This document shows positions 17,958-27,128 of a stretch of 64,000 nt of DNA, piece after piece (positions within the stretch are counted from its first letter, which is position 1; the number at the start of each line of letters is the position of its first letter). The stretch is from positions 2,480,001-2,544,000 of the forward strand of contig NZ_CP060723.1 in the NCBI RefSeq assembly GCF_014395225.1. Direction: 5' to 3'. Made by a program: the position numbers and the translations under genes. The notes below the pieces were generated by a model. The model worked only from the letters and a program-made list of their open reading frames with translations, had not been told where the DNA came from and did not search any database. This DNA is from Pedobacter roseus. GTDB taxonomy: Bacteria > Bacteroidota > Bacteroidia > Sphingobacteriales > Sphingobacteriaceae.

Positions 17958-18842
17958 ATGAAAGCCGCTACAATTTGTTTTTTAATCTTATTTCCACTTT
18001 TTGGTTTTTCTCAGTCTGTCAGCAAAAACGAAATCCCCTTCCAACTTTTACCCTCAGGGCATCTCCTGGTAAAGGCGAAGATAGATGACGTACAGGGTAA
18101 CTTTATTTTTGATACAGGCACAGGCGTTACTGCATTTACCAAGAAGTTTTTTGATCAGCTTAAACATGCTAAAAAAGAGGATGGAGGCTATACCGCTTTC
18201 AGGGCAACCGGTGAGCGGTTGGATATAGACCTTTATCATGTTCCAAATTTCGAAATGGGGACGTTTAAAAAGGCCGAAGAGGAAGTAAGCTTTATTGATG
18301 CAGATTTTGGTGGCATTGATGGCATTATATCCCTTAAACTTTTAGAAGGCAGACCTTTTACGATTGATTTTGAGAAAAAGGTATTGAGACTTGAATCACC
18401 AGCATCGCTGGCCATCATAAAAAAGACAGCGAAGAAGTTAAGCATTCAACTGGAACAATCGCGGGAAAAATCGCTTACTATTTTTTCTTATTTTAAAATA
18501 AACGACAAGCTGACTTTACAGCTCTCACTTGACGCTGGTGCAGGGAAAGACGTTTACAGGCTTAACACGAAATATCTTAAGGCTTTGGATATAGATGTAT
18601 CAGATACTACGCAGGTAAAGAAAATCCAAAAAAAGAGCGAAATAAATGAAACATTTGCTTCTACTATCTACGTTACAAAATTAAAAAGTATAACAGCCAG
18701 TGATCAGCCAACTGTGTTGGTGAAAGATAATCCTGTACAATTTGTAGAGGGGCTTATTTATGATGGCATTATCTGGATCAACTGGCTGGGAAAAAGAATA
18801 ACTTTCGATCTTGAGGATAAGGCATTATTTGTTGAACGTTGA
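17958..18842 (+). CDS. Exported retropepsin-like aspartyl protease family protein
   Basis: 294 aa with a signal peptide (to about residue 19, FGFSQ). The first half has the aspartyl-protease motif NFIFDTGTGVTAF (Asp52) and GIDGIISLKLLEGRPFTIDF, typical of bacterial gag-like proteases. The second half has LSLDAGAGKDV in the matching place (DAG instead of DTG) and IIWINWLGKRITFDL, so it looks like a two-lobed protein with an imperfect second lobe. Activity is uncertain. 35 bp before a GNAT gene on the same strand. Confidence 0.7.
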   Translation: MKAATICFLILFPLFGFSQSVSKNEIPFQLLPSGHLLVKAKIDDVQGNFIFDTGTGVTAFTKKFFDQLKHAKKEDGGYTAFRATGERLDIDLYHVPNFEMGTFKKAEEEVSFIDADFGGIDGIISLKLLEGRPFTIDFEKKVLRLESPASLAIIKKTAKKLSIQLEQSREKSLTIFSYFKINDKLTLQLSLDAGAGKDVYRLNTKYLKALDIDVSDTTQVKKIQKKSEINETFASTIYVTKLKSITASDQPTVLVKDNPVQFVEGLIYDGIIWINWLGKRITFDLEDKALFVER

Positions 18843-18877
18843 CCCAATTATTGACAGAAGCACATTAAATTACAGCT

Positions 18878-19312
18878 ATGACCGAGGAATTAAATTATAC
18901 CATTGAGGTTTGTCAAAAGGAAAACCTAAGGAAGATTATCGACGGGATAGACGAGTATAATTTTAACAGGGTACCTGCACTTGCTAAAGTTTGGACACCA
19001 CTTGAGTTTGTGGCCAAAGATAAAGCGGGTATTGAGATTGGAGGGATATTAGGAGGAGTTGGGTGTTGGAATGGCTTAGAAATCAATCTTCTTTGGGTTA
19101 AAGAGGACTATAGGAGAAAAGGACTTGGTTCACATCTACTAAAATATATAGAAAAAATTGCCTTAAATAGTGGGGCGACAATTTCTATGCTGGACACTTT
19201 CGACTTTCAGGCTGAAGGATTTTATCTGAAAAATGGATATGAAGTGATTGGAGAAATAACGGATTTTCCTAAAGGGCATAAACGTATATATTTTGCGAAA
19301 AGATTTGAATAA
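18878..19312 (+). CDS. GNAT-family N-acetyltransferase
   Basis: 144 aa. The acetyl-CoA binding motif A is seen in LLWVKEDYRRKGLGSHLLKY (R-x-x-G-x-G type), followed by FYLKNGYEVIGEITDFPKGH, the usual motif B/C region. The acceptor is unknown. Possibly cotranscribed with the protease-like gene 35 bp upstream. Confidence 0.85.
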   Translation: MTEELNYTIEVCQKENLRKIIDGIDEYNFNRVPALAKVWTPLEFVAKDKAGIEIGGILGGVGCWNGLEINLLWVKEDYRRKGLGSHLLKYIEKIALNSGATISMLDTFDFQAEGFYLKNGYEVIGEITDFPKGHKRIYFAKRFE

Positions 19313-19328
19313 TGGATCACCGGAAAAG

Positions 19329-19360
19329 AGAAAGCGCCAAAATTACTTTTAACGCTTTCT
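19329..19360. terminator. Terminator between convergent GNAT and SDR genes
   Basis: agaaagcg / cgctttct, 8-bp stem with a 16-nt loop, lying between two convergent stops. T-rich tails are weak on both sides. Confidence 0.5.
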
Positions 19361-19383
19361 TGCGAATGATATATTAAAACCTT

Positions 19384-20136
19384 CTACACCGCCGTATATC
19401 CACCATCTGAGATGATGTAACTTCCTGTGGTGAAAGATGATTTATCAGAACTTAAAAAAGTAACAAGGTCTGCAATCTCTTGTGCAGTTCCCAATCTTTT
19501 TATAGGGTTTTTGGCAGCAATGGCATCCTGAGCTTTTTTATCCAGGTTGTCAGAAAGCAATGGAGTTTGAATATAACCTGGGCCAACGGCATTACACCTG
19601 ATATTTTTCTGTGCATATTCCGCAGCTATATTTTTAGTAAGTCCAACTACTGCATGTTTTGAAGCGGTGTAAGCAGGACTGTTCGGTGCAGCCACCTGGC
19701 CATGGATAGATGCAATATTGATGATCGATCCGCCACCGTTTTTCTCCATCTGCTCCAGTTCGTATCTGCAGGCATAAAATACACCGTTCAGGTTTAAAGC
19801 AATTACGCGATCCCACTCTTCGGGTTCATATTCGCCGGTTGGTTTGGCAGGACCACCCATCCCCGCATTATTACAGGCAATATCCAGTCGGCCATATTGC
19901 GCAACTACTTTTTCTACTATGGTTTTATTGTCGGCAGCTTTTGATGAGTCGGCAATAATGGCAAAAGCATCGCCACCAGCATCTTTGATCATTTTAACAG
20001 TTTCTTCGGCATGTGCGCCATTGATATCGGCAACCGCTACTTTAGCGCCTTCCTTTGCATAAGTGATCGCAATGGCACGTCCGATTCCTGAACCAGCTCC
20101 CGAAACAACGGCAACTTTATTTTCTAATATAGACAT
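19384..20136 (-). CDS. Classical SDR oxidoreductase
   Basis: 250 aa. NAD(P) motif SGAGSGIG (about residues 14-21), NNAGMGG, catalytic Ser in INIASIHG and YxxxK in SPAYTASKHAVVGLTKN, all intact, with a C-terminal FTTGSYIISDGGYT. Similar to glucose-1-dehydrogenase-type SDRs; substrate unknown. Transcribed away from an AraC regulator across a 195-bp region with an inverted repeat, so it is probably that regulator's target. Confidence 0.88.
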   Translation of the reverse strand: MSILENKVAVVSGAGSGIGRAIAITYAKEGAKVAVADINGAHAEETVKMIKDAGGDAFAIIADSSKAADNKTIVEKVVAQYGRLDIACNNAGMGGPAKPTGEYEPEEWDRVIALNLNGVFYACRYELEQMEKNGGGSIINIASIHGQVAAPNSPAYTASKHAVVGLTKNIAAEYAQKNIRCNAVGPGYIQTPLLSDNLDKKAQDAIAAKNPIKRLGTAQEIADLVTFLSSDKSSFTTGSYIISDGGYTAV

Positions 20137-20246
20137 GATTATAATTTTTAACTAATTATTCAACGTGTACCATAATAGAATGTTTGTCAGCTAAAAGTGA
20201 TTTAACAAGATGTAGTTAATTGTCAATTTGGGTAACAGAGCAGAAT

Positions 20247-20265
20247 TTGCAATAGATCATTGCAA
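20247..20265. promoter_or_regulatory. Inverted repeat, candidate operator
   Basis: TTGCAAT-agatc-ATTGCAA, a perfect 7-bp inverted repeat with a 5-bp spacer in the SDR/AraC divergent region. Its right half covers the TTG that would be the -33 box of the AraC gene; a further attgcaaa lies at about 20298-20305. Confidence 0.5.
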
Positions 20266-20285
20266 TAAAATAATGCTATTGTTCT

Positions 20286-20293
20286 TAAATTTG
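20286..20293 (+). promoter_or_regulatory. -7 box of the AraC gene
   Basis: TAAATTTG fits TAnnTTTG, with a TTG at 20260-20262 (23-bp spacing), 38 bp before the start at 20332. Confidence 0.45.
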
Positions 20294-20331
20294 GCAAATT
20301 GCAAATTCAATAATCATCAATTCATAAACAG

Positions 20332-21195
20332 ATGGCTGTTAAGCGTCGGAAAGAAATAATCGAAGAACACGAATTAACACCAAATGCAAGGGGTGGTGTG
20401 GCCATTATGAGTATTAATAGCGGCAACTCAGAAGAAGAACATGATGTGTATGCTCCTCACCGCGACAACCATTTTCTATTGATGTTTGCTACGTCAGGAT
20501 CATTGCGCATTAATATCGATTTCGAAGAAAAACTGGTAACCGCTCCAGCAATCTTGTCTATATCTCCAGGGCAGGTTCACCACATTATCGAACATGCGGA
20601 ACTAAAAGGCTGGTCTGTAAGTTTCGATCCAGCGTTAATGAACGAAGAACTACGCTATTTATATGAACAGTCGCTGCCCTGTCCTTTACCTGTTAATGAA
20701 GCAATTCTCTTTTGGCAAATTGAATCTTTAATGGTGCTGATTCATCAAACCCTCTTGCATCATGATGCCAGCAGGCTTGCCATCAGCACAAGCCACAACC
20801 TGTTATCGGCCTTATTGAATATTGTTGCCATTAATTCATCTGCAACCGGGCAATCTGGCAAAGAGAAACGTGGCCGCATCATCGAGCAAAATTTTAATCG
20901 CCTGCTGAGGGATCATTATAGAAACTGGAAACAGCCTTCGCAATATGCTGCAGAACTCGCTGTTTCTGTTAGTCACCTTAACGATACCGTAAAAAGTATT
21001 ACAGGTAAACCCGTATCGCTGCATATCCAGCAAAGAAGTATTTTAGAATCAAAAAGGCTCCTTTATTTTAGTAATTTAAGCATTAAGGAGATAGGTTATG
21101 AAGCAGGATATGATGATCCTGTTTATTTTAGCAAGCTGTTTCGCAAAACCACTGGTTACACTCCATTGGCATTTCGCAATAAATTCCGCGATTAG
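20332..21195 (+). CDS. AraC-family transcriptional regulator
   Basis: 287 aa: N-terminal cupin-like sensor (HRDNHFLLMFATSGSL, LSISPGQVHHI) and C-terminal double helix-turn-helix (YAAELAVSVSHLNDTVKSIT; IKEIGYEAGYDDPVYFSKLF; TGYTPLAFRN). Divergent from the SDR at 19384-20136 and likely controls it. The ligand is unknown. Confidence 0.9.
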   Translation: MAVKRRKEIIEEHELTPNARGGVAIMSINSGNSEEEHDVYAPHRDNHFLLMFATSGSLRINIDFEEKLVTAPAILSISPGQVHHIIEHAELKGWSVSFDPALMNEELRYLYEQSLPCPLPVNEAILFWQIESLMVLIHQTLLHHDASRLAISTSHNLLSALLNIVAINSSATGQSGKEKRGRIIEQNFNRLLRDHYRNWKQPSQYAAELAVSVSHLNDTVKSITGKPVSLHIQQRSILESKRLLYFSNLSIKEIGYEAGYDDPVYFSKLFRKTTGYTPLAFRNKFRD

Positions 21196-21263
21196 ACCAA
21201 TCCTTACCGTTATAAAACCTACAATAACATTCTCCTGTACTTTTACTTTGCATAAAAAAAGAT

Positions 21264-22082
21264 ATGCAAAAAGAAATCGTAGTCCCCGTGATTATAGAAG
21301 CGGTAAGAAAAGCAGGTAACCTGTTTCTTCAGGACTATAAAAAGAATACCATACCCACAGATAAAACCGACCTTTTAAGGCAATTAAAAACCATAGATGA
21401 GCGTTGCCTTAAATTATTGGAAGATGAAATTAATCCATACTATCCTGAAATCCCTTTTTTAGGAGAAGAATTTGATTTTGAGGGACAGGCAAGCGCCATT
21501 AATACGGATGACTATTGGTTGTGTGATTTTATGGATGGTGCCATTCAATATCTTCAACACATCAATGGCTGGACGATCAATCTGGTTTTGATCCGCAATG
21601 GACAGCCTAACTTTTCAGTCATTTTTGATCCCATTGCCAACGAAATGTTTTGGGCCATGCCAGGTAAGGGTGCTTTTATGAATGGCAAAAGCATAAAACC
21701 AGGTACTAAAAAAGACAGCAGCATTATGGTCGCCGTATTTGAATATGGTCATCAGGAGAATGGCATCAAAGCGCTTAATGAGAAAACCGGTACAGCTGTA
21801 ACGCGATTGTTAGATCATTTTGGAGTGGTGCGTAATTACGGACCACATGGATTGCAACTTGCTTACGTGGGAGCAGGGAGAATTGATGTTTTTTATCAGG
21901 AAGGGCAGGATGCCTATAATTGGCTGGCTGGAATGCTGATTGCGAAAGAAGCTGGCGCAGATGTATTAACTACTGATGGTAAACAATGGACCTGGGGCGA
22001 CGACAGCCTATTAGTCACTTCACCCGGAACGGCAAATTTATTATTCGAAACCATTGCTGACCAACAAAACGATCCATCATGA
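21264..22082 (+). CDS. Inositol-monophosphatase-family protein
   Basis: 272 aa. Mg-dependent phosphatase fold: PFLGEEFDFEG carries the metal-binding Glu-Glu; the usual DPIDGT motif is altered to CDFMDGAIQYLQHINGW (both Asp and Gly kept, Pro-Ile and Thr lost); a C-terminal GRIDVFYQEGQDAYNWLAG replaces the usual W-D-xAA. It could be CysQ-like or sugar-phosphate specific. The next gene starts inside its stop (4-bp overlap), forming a two-gene unit after the AraC gene. Confidence 0.75.
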   Translation: MQKEIVVPVIIEAVRKAGNLFLQDYKKNTIPTDKTDLLRQLKTIDERCLKLLEDEINPYYPEIPFLGEEFDFEGQASAINTDDYWLCDFMDGAIQYLQHINGWTINLVLIRNGQPNFSVIFDPIANEMFWAMPGKGAFMNGKSIKPGTKKDSSIMVAVFEYGHQENGIKALNEKTGTAVTRLLDHFGVVRNYGPHGLQLAYVGAGRIDVFYQEGQDAYNWLAGMLIAKEAGADVLTTDGKQWTWGDDSLLVTSPGTANLLFETIADQQNDPS

Positions 22083-22708
22083 ATATAACAGTTATAGGTG
22101 CATCAGCAGGAATTGGATTGCTTGCTGTTGAAAAAGCATTAGAGAGCGGTCATGATGTTATTGCATTATCGAGAAATACAGACGCTTTACCTGATCATCC
22201 AAGGCTTAAAAAGATCAACGGTAGTTCCACATCCAAAGAAACCCTGCTTAAGGCAACGCAACATACTGATGCCATCGTAATTACCATTGGTACAAAACAG
22301 AAAAAGGGCACCACACTTTTCTCTGATACGGCTAATGCTTTGGTAGGAATAAGCGGGCACCTGCGAGCAGATATCCCCATACTTTGGGTATCGGGTTTTG
22401 GCGTTGGCAACAGTAAACCCTTTCTTAATTTTTTTATGAAAATGGTGATCTGCTTGTTCCTCAGAGATCAGTATGAAGATAAAACCAGGATGGAAAAAAT
22501 CATGGAAGAAAGTAAATTGAAATGGGAGTTTATCAGGCCCGGAATCCTGACTGATGGCCCTGAAAGTGATTATGAAGTGATCACTTCGCTTTTCAAATCG
22601 ATGAAAGTTGGTAAAATATCAAGAAAGGATGTAGCCGGATTACTGATCAAAGAAGCAGAACAACCCACCATGCTTTTTCATTATCCGGTACCTGTAAGCA
22701 GGAAATAG
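22079..22708 (+). CDS. NAD(P)-binding Rossmann protein (NmrA/SDR a5-like)
   Basis: 209 aa. Dinucleotide motif VIGASAGIGLLAVEKALESG at the N-terminus, then ALSRNTDAL, VITIGTKQKKG, and WEFIRPGILTDGP, as in atypical SDRs that bind NAD(P)H (flavin-reductase/NmrA type). No YxxxK is evident. Coupled to the phosphatase upstream. Confidence 0.75.
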   Translation: MNITVIGASAGIGLLAVEKALESGHDVIALSRNTDALPDHPRLKKINGSSTSKETLLKATQHTDAIVITIGTKQKKGTTLFSDTANALVGISGHLRADIPILWVSGFGVGNSKPFLNFFMKMVICLFLRDQYEDKTRMEKIMEESKLKWEFIRPGILTDGPESDYEVITSLFKSMKVGKISRKDVAGLLIKEAEQPTMLFHYPVPVSRK

Positions 22709-22715
22709 TGTAGCA

Positions 22716-22767
22716 AAATGGTTCGGGCATCTAAACAGAGATAAAACATTTGATACCCGAACCATTT
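22716..22767. terminator. Bidirectional terminator-like hairpin
   Basis: aaatggttcgggcatc (22716-22731) pairs with gatacccgaaccattt (22752-22767) with one mismatch, between convergent genes ending at 22708 and 22857. Confidence 0.65.
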
Positions 22768-22856
22768 ACTGAAAAATTTATTCATCAAACTGATATTGGT
22801 AAGTCCACCGATTGAAAGAATTTCAGCACCTAAAGTGAAATATCCCGGAGTAAAAA

Positions 22857-23786
22857 CTAATTAAAAGAATGACGGAACTCCAATGGCGAAAGATTGGTTT
22901 TGGTTTTAAACAGTTTACTAAAGGATTGAAGGTGCTCGAAACCCAACTCGTAGGCAATTTCACTCACCGATAAATTCGTGGTAGAGAGTTTTTCTTTCGC
23001 CAGTTCGATCAGTTTATTGTGGAGGTGCTGCTGGGTATTTTGTCCGGTTAGCGATTTGAGCAAGCCACTGAGGTAACCTGGAGAAATATTCAGGTTTTCG
23101 GCAATATAACTCACGCTGGGCAGGCCTTTTTCGGCAAGCATACCGCTATCAAAATAACCTGCAAGCAAATCTTCCAGTTTGGTTAATATTTCGTGGTTGA
23201 TCATTTTACGGGTAATGAACTGGCGCTGGTAATACCTTTCTGAATAGGTGAGCAGCAGTTCTAACTGGGCAATAATCACACTCTGACTAAACAGGTCGAT
23301 ATTAGCGTGATATTCTTGTTCGATATTCCCTGCAATAGCGCTCAGCATTGTTTCTTCCTTATCGGATAGGTAGAGTGCCTCATATACCGAATAATTGAAA
23401 AATTCGTATTGTTTTATGGTTTTCGCCAGCGGAGTATTCCATAAAAAATCGGGATGGATCAATATCATCCAACCTTCGGGAGGGTGGCGCGCTACACCTT
23501 TTTCAATTTCCATCCCGAATACCTGGCCTGGCGACATAAAGAACAGTACACCTTCATCAAAATCACTGGCCTGCTGCCCATATTTAAATTTGGCATTCTT
23601 CACCCTTTTCATCGAGATGGAATAAAAATCGTAAATCAGACTGAACGAGCCTTCGTCTAATGGTCTGGTTAGCTCATCCATGTGCACCAGGCTAATTAAC
23701 GGGTGTGCGGGTTTAGGCAATCCTGCAGCGCGGTGATATTCGGTAATGCTACTGAAACGGTAAAGCGGATTATTGTTCATGGCCAT
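22857..23786 (-). CDS. AraC-family transcriptional regulator
   Basis: 309 aa: sensor N-terminal half with GVLFFMSPGQVFGM, C-terminal HTH pair (VSYIAENLNISPGYLSGLLK; VSEIAYELGFEHLQSFSKLF; TNLSPLEFRHSF). It follows two NAD(P)-binding protein genes on the same strand (11-bp gap) and is probably the last gene of that operon, acting as its own operon's regulator. Confidence 0.9.
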   Translation of the reverse strand: MAMNNNPLYRFSSITEYHRAAGLPKPAHPLISLVHMDELTRPLDEGSFSLIYDFYSISMKRVKNAKFKYGQQASDFDEGVLFFMSPGQVFGMEIEKGVARHPPEGWMILIHPDFLWNTPLAKTIKQYEFFNYSVYEALYLSDKEETMLSAIAGNIEQEYHANIDLFSQSVIIAQLELLLTYSERYYQRQFITRKMINHEILTKLEDLLAGYFDSGMLAEKGLPSVSYIAENLNISPGYLSGLLKSLTGQNTQQHLHNKLIELAKEKLSTTNLSVSEIAYELGFEHLQSFSKLFKTKTNLSPLEFRHSFN

Positions 23787-23797
23787 GCTAAAGTTCG

Positions 23798-24724
23798 TTA
23801 TTTTTTATGATAAGCTTCGGCAAACTCTTTTGCAAAATCAGCGAGTTTTACTTTACCCATTTTTGGATGGTTTCGATGGAAGTTCTCCAGGGTTTTACCA
23901 CTGTGCATGGCGGCCTGCATTTCTACTAAAGTTTCGGCCAGTTTTTCTGGTAATTTGGCCATCTTTAAGCCTTGTAACATTTCCTTGTCAGATAGCAATA
24001 TCCATTTTAACCAAGGTTTTCCTATGGCAGTACCAATAATTTTTGCAGCTTCATTACAGGTCATTTCTTCGCTACCCACATAACGGATGGTTTTCCCTTC
24101 GGGCAATAATAACACTTCTTCTGCAACAGCCGCCGCAATATCCTTTGGCGATACAAAAACAATCCGGTCATCTCCGCCATAATTCCCCATTAAAAGTCCT
24201 GTTTTTCCGCTAAGCAAAGTCCCAAGGCCCGAATAACGCAAGGTCAGGAATTTTCCGGTCAAACCTTTTCCTTTAATCAAATCCATCGATTGGTAAAAAT
24301 TGGTATAAAAGGCTCCCGGTCGCATGATGGTAATGGAAGCTTCCAGACCATCAAACAGGTATTCTACATTTTCAGCCTTAACCAGGTCTGCCGCCCAACC
24401 ACTTAGTAACACTACTCGTTTGGTATTGGCTTCTTTAAGGGCCTGCTTATAATTTAAAGCCATGCGGTGCATATAATCGCCCAGGTCTGGCTCCGTAAAA
24501 CTGAGCGGAATCATGGTATAAACAGCATCTGCACCTTTAAAAGTGCTGGATAAAAAGGCAACATCGGCAATTGAACCAATAGCAGCTGTAGCGCCTAAGC
24601 TTTCAATATCGGCCTGTTTTTTCGCATCACTGCTCACCACGGTTACCGCATGGCCCCGGGCAATTAACATTTCAGTTAAAGGCTTGCTGATGTTCCCTAA
24701 GGAACCGGTTACAACTATTTTCAT
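23798..24724 (-). CDS. NmrA-family NAD(P)-binding protein
   Basis: 308 aa. N-terminal VVTGSLGNISKPLTEMLIAR dinucleotide motif, VVLLSGWAADL, IMRPGAFYTNFYQ and a C-terminal helical part (PKMGKVKLADFAKEFAEAY). The group includes quinone/NADPH-sensing reductases such as QorB-like proteins. Its start overlaps the stop of the upstream SDR by 4 bp (ATGA). Confidence 0.85.
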   Translation of the reverse strand: MKIVVTGSLGNISKPLTEMLIARGHAVTVVSSDAKKQADIESLGATAAIGSIADVAFLSSTFKGADAVYTMIPLSFTEPDLGDYMHRMALNYKQALKEANTKRVVLLSGWAADLVKAENVEYLFDGLEASITIMRPGAFYTNFYQSMDLIKGKGLTGKFLTLRYSGLGTLLSGKTGLLMGNYGGDDRIVFVSPKDIAAAVAEEVLLLPEGKTIRYVGSEEMTCNEAAKIIGTAIGKPWLKWILLSDKEMLQGLKMAKLPEKLAETLVEMQAAMHSGKTLENFHRNHPKMGKVKLADFAKEFAEAYHKK

Positions 24725-25620
24725 GGTTTATTTTGAGTATAAATGCCGTTTTCAATATCAGTAAGTAAAGTAGCCTGCGCTGGTTGCCACTTTAGTTGCT
24801 CTTGTGTCCATTTGCTTGATGCCGGACAGTCGATTGCAGCCATTTGAGAGAACCAGCCAAAATGTTCTGCAGCTGCTTCTGGAGTGATTGATACCACCGG
24901 AATATTAAGTTGTTTACCTATGGCCCCGGCTATCGCTTTAACGGTAATGGCTTCCTCAGCAGCCGCATGAAAGCAAGTGCCTGCGGTGATGTTTTCTAAA
25001 GCCAAACGGTATAAACGTGCGGCATCCAAACGGTGTACCGCATTCCATCGGTTAAGTCCATCCCCAATATAAGCTGAAATGCCTTTTTCTCTGGCGATGT
25101 TAACCAATATGGGGATAAATCCATGTTTATCGTCTTCGCCATGTACCGATGGCGATAAGCGGATGGCTGCTGTACGCACGCCCAGCTTTGCTACCGAATC
25201 GGCAGCCTGTTCCGAAGCCCTTGGCCATGCCGGATTATAAGGGGAGCGGGTATCTTCGGTGGCCAGTTTACCCGGACTCACCAGGGCCGTACCAGAAGTA
25301 ACTATCAGGGGGCGGTTAGCGCTGGCCAGTACTTCACCAATGGTTGCTATAGCGGTTTGATCGACCTTGCAAACTTCCGCAAAGCGGGTAAAATCGTGGA
25401 TAAAACCCGCATGGATCACGCCATCTGCAGCTGCCGCTCCACTGCGCAAACTGTCCAGATCTTCCAGGTCACCACGGTGAACTTCCGCACCAGCATCGAT
25501 CAGTTTTTGAGCCGAAGTTTCCGAGCGGGCCAATCCCAATACCTGATGGCCGTTGTTAATTAATTCCTGCACAATGGCAGTACCTACGAAGCCTGTGGCT
25601 CCTGTAACAAATACGCGCAT
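24721..25620 (-). CDS. Extended SDR (NAD-dependent epimerase/dehydratase-like)
   Basis: 299 aa from the ATG at 25620 (MRVFVTGATGFVGTAIVQEL); the frame continues upstream to 25665, but those 15 codons precede the conserved Rossmann start and are unlikely to be translated. GDLEDLDSL, VTSGTALVSPG, and the downstream substrate domain match SDR-family ATYPICAL reductases. First gene of a three-gene - strand operon with NmrA and AraC proteins. Confidence 0.85.
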   Translation of the reverse strand: MRVFVTGATGFVGTAIVQELINNGHQVLGLARSETSAQKLIDAGAEVHRGDLEDLDSLRSGAAAADGVIHAGFIHDFTRFAEVCKVDQTAIATIGEVLASANRPLIVTSGTALVSPGKLATEDTRSPYNPAWPRASEQAADSVAKLGVRTAAIRLSPSVHGEDDKHGFIPILVNIAREKGISAYIGDGLNRWNAVHRLDAARLYRLALENITAGTCFHAAAEEAITVKAIAGAIGKQLNIPVVSITPEAAAEHFGWFSQMAAIDCPASSKWTQEQLKWQPAQATLLTDIENGIYTQNKP

Positions 25621-25726
25621 AATTGATTTTCTTTTGTTAATACAAATATCAATAGCTTTAAGCAACAGGATTTATCCAAATCTGCGTTTGATTTAGCCGA
25701 AACCATTATTAACCTGATTATACCGA

Positions 25727-25752
25727 AAAGCCCCACATTGCTGCGAGGCTTT
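25727..25752 (-). terminator. Terminator of the cytidylyltransferase-like gene
   Basis: aaagcccc / gaggcttt stem (one mismatch) about 40 bp beyond the stop at 25793, with TTTC following on the - strand. Confidence 0.5.
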
Positions 25753-25792
25753 CATAACCATTTGGTTTAAAATAATTTTAAATCAACCTTAT

Positions 25793-26485
25793 CTACCTGA
25801 ATACACGCGGAAAGCGGTTGCGATGCTCGCTGATGAAAACTGCAAGCTGATGGTTCTCTTCTGAATCAACCGCTAAATTTTCGATTTCATCAATCCCGCA
25901 TGAATACGGCTTTTTACCCACCTTACGGTTACCATTGGCCAGGAATGCAGTTCGGTTAAAAATATGCAATATGCCATCCTCCACAAAAGTATTAGGTCGG
26001 TCTTCACGTATAAAATCGGTATCACTGTCGTAATACCTGCGGTTCAGCGTCCTTATCGAAAATACAGAATCGTACCTAGGGTCTTCAGCATTAACCACGT
26101 ACTCATCATACATCTGAATGGCCCGCTCGATTGTTTCCAGTTTCAGAAAAGGGAAAATTGGACCAAGCTGCAGAAAATGCTCACCTTCTGCATGTTTAAG
26201 TAATTCGGTAGTCAACCTGTCCGAAGTTAGTTCCAATTCTACTTCCTGGGGTTCGGCACGGTAAACGTCGATTACTTTTGTTTTGTTTGAGCGCGAATAA
26301 TAGCTTTTTAGCATGTTTGAATCGGTATTAATGATGATTTTATCAATTTTACCAATTGCTTCGAGTTTCTCGATCATGATCTGATAAAGTGGTTTACTCG
26401 AAATGTATTCAAAATGTCTGTTAGGAAAATAAAATCCAGCTTCTTCAGGGATGGAAAGGAGTGCTGTTAATGAATAATTGCTCAT
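25793..26485 (-). CDS. Degenerate CMP-sugar synthetase-like (cytidylyltransferase) protein
   Basis: 230 aa. Resembles acylneuraminate cytidylyltransferases (PF02348): KPLYQIMIEKLEAIGKIDKI, VELELTSDRLTTELLKHA, FLQLGPIFPFLKLETIERAI, SVFSIRTLNRRYY, YSCGIDEIENLAVDSEEN (nucleotide-sugar binding end). The canonical N-terminal R-x-G-SKG-I nucleotide loop is replaced by LTALLSIPEEAGFYFPNRHF, so normal CTP binding is doubtful. No surface-glycan genes adjoin. It may have another substrate or be catalytically inert. Confidence 0.7.
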   Translation of the reverse strand: MSNYSLTALLSIPEEAGFYFPNRHFEYISSKPLYQIMIEKLEAIGKIDKIIINTDSNMLKSYYSRSNKTKVIDVYRAEPQEVELELTSDRLTTELLKHAEGEHFLQLGPIFPFLKLETIERAIQMYDEYVVNAEDPRYDSVFSIRTLNRRYYDSDTDFIREDRPNTFVEDGILHIFNRTAFLANGNRKVGKKPYSCGIDEIENLAVDSEENHQLAVFISEHRNRFPRVFR

Positions 26486-26678
26486 CGTTAATATTTTGTG
26501 GGTTTATAGGCCTAATGTACGAATCGGACATTAATAAGCTCTATCATTTTTTTATTCTGTAGTATTTCAAATTTAATCACCGCTTCAAAAAATCTTCCGT
26601 GTTCATGCCGTGGTTAATCATTAAGATGTTCAAAAGTTTTTCCGTGTTCATCCGTGTTTCCGTGGCTAACCATTAGTT

Positions 26679-27090
26679 GATCATTTGGAGCGCAAGGCTA
26701 TTGCTGGTCGGTACCGGTAGTCCCGCTTTACTTCCTGCCCCGATGAAAAATCGGGGGCATCCATCCAATCGGGGCTATGAACAAGGGTTTGTGGAATGGG
26801 AAGCAATCATCGTTTCAAAAAAATATTCCGTGTTCATCCGTGTTTCCGTGGCTAACCATAAAGATGTTTGATCATTTGGAGCGCAAGGCTACAGCTGGTC
26901 GGTTCCGATAGTCCCGCTTTACTTCCTGCCCCGATGAAAAATCGGGTGCATCCATCCAATCGGGGCTAAGGACATGAGGTTGTGGCATGGAAAGCAATCA
27001 CCGCTTCAAAAAAATCTTCCGTGTTCATCCGTGTTTCCGTGGCTAACCATTAGTTGATCATTTGGAGCACAGTTGCTGTGCCCGTAGGTT
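26679..27090. repeat. Array of a 191-bp repeat (two full copies plus a partial)
   Basis: Units begin with gatcatttggagcgca at 26679 and 26870 and a truncated third copy begins at 27056. Each contains the hairpin ccccgat-gaaa-atcgggg and ends with ccgtgttcatccgtgtttcc. Partial copies of the end part lie at 26574-26678. The second array of the same unit is at 28542-28906. The 64-codon frames inside the copies are repeat sequence, not genes. Confidence 0.9.
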
Positions 27091-27128
27091 TATAAATTTG
27101 ATTTGATATCATAAAAAGGATGATATAT

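Noticed and set aside
26677..26871. Open 64-codon frame, with a similar one at 28540-28734
   Set aside because: Both are the same phase of the 191-bp repeat unit and end where the unit ends; no gene signs.
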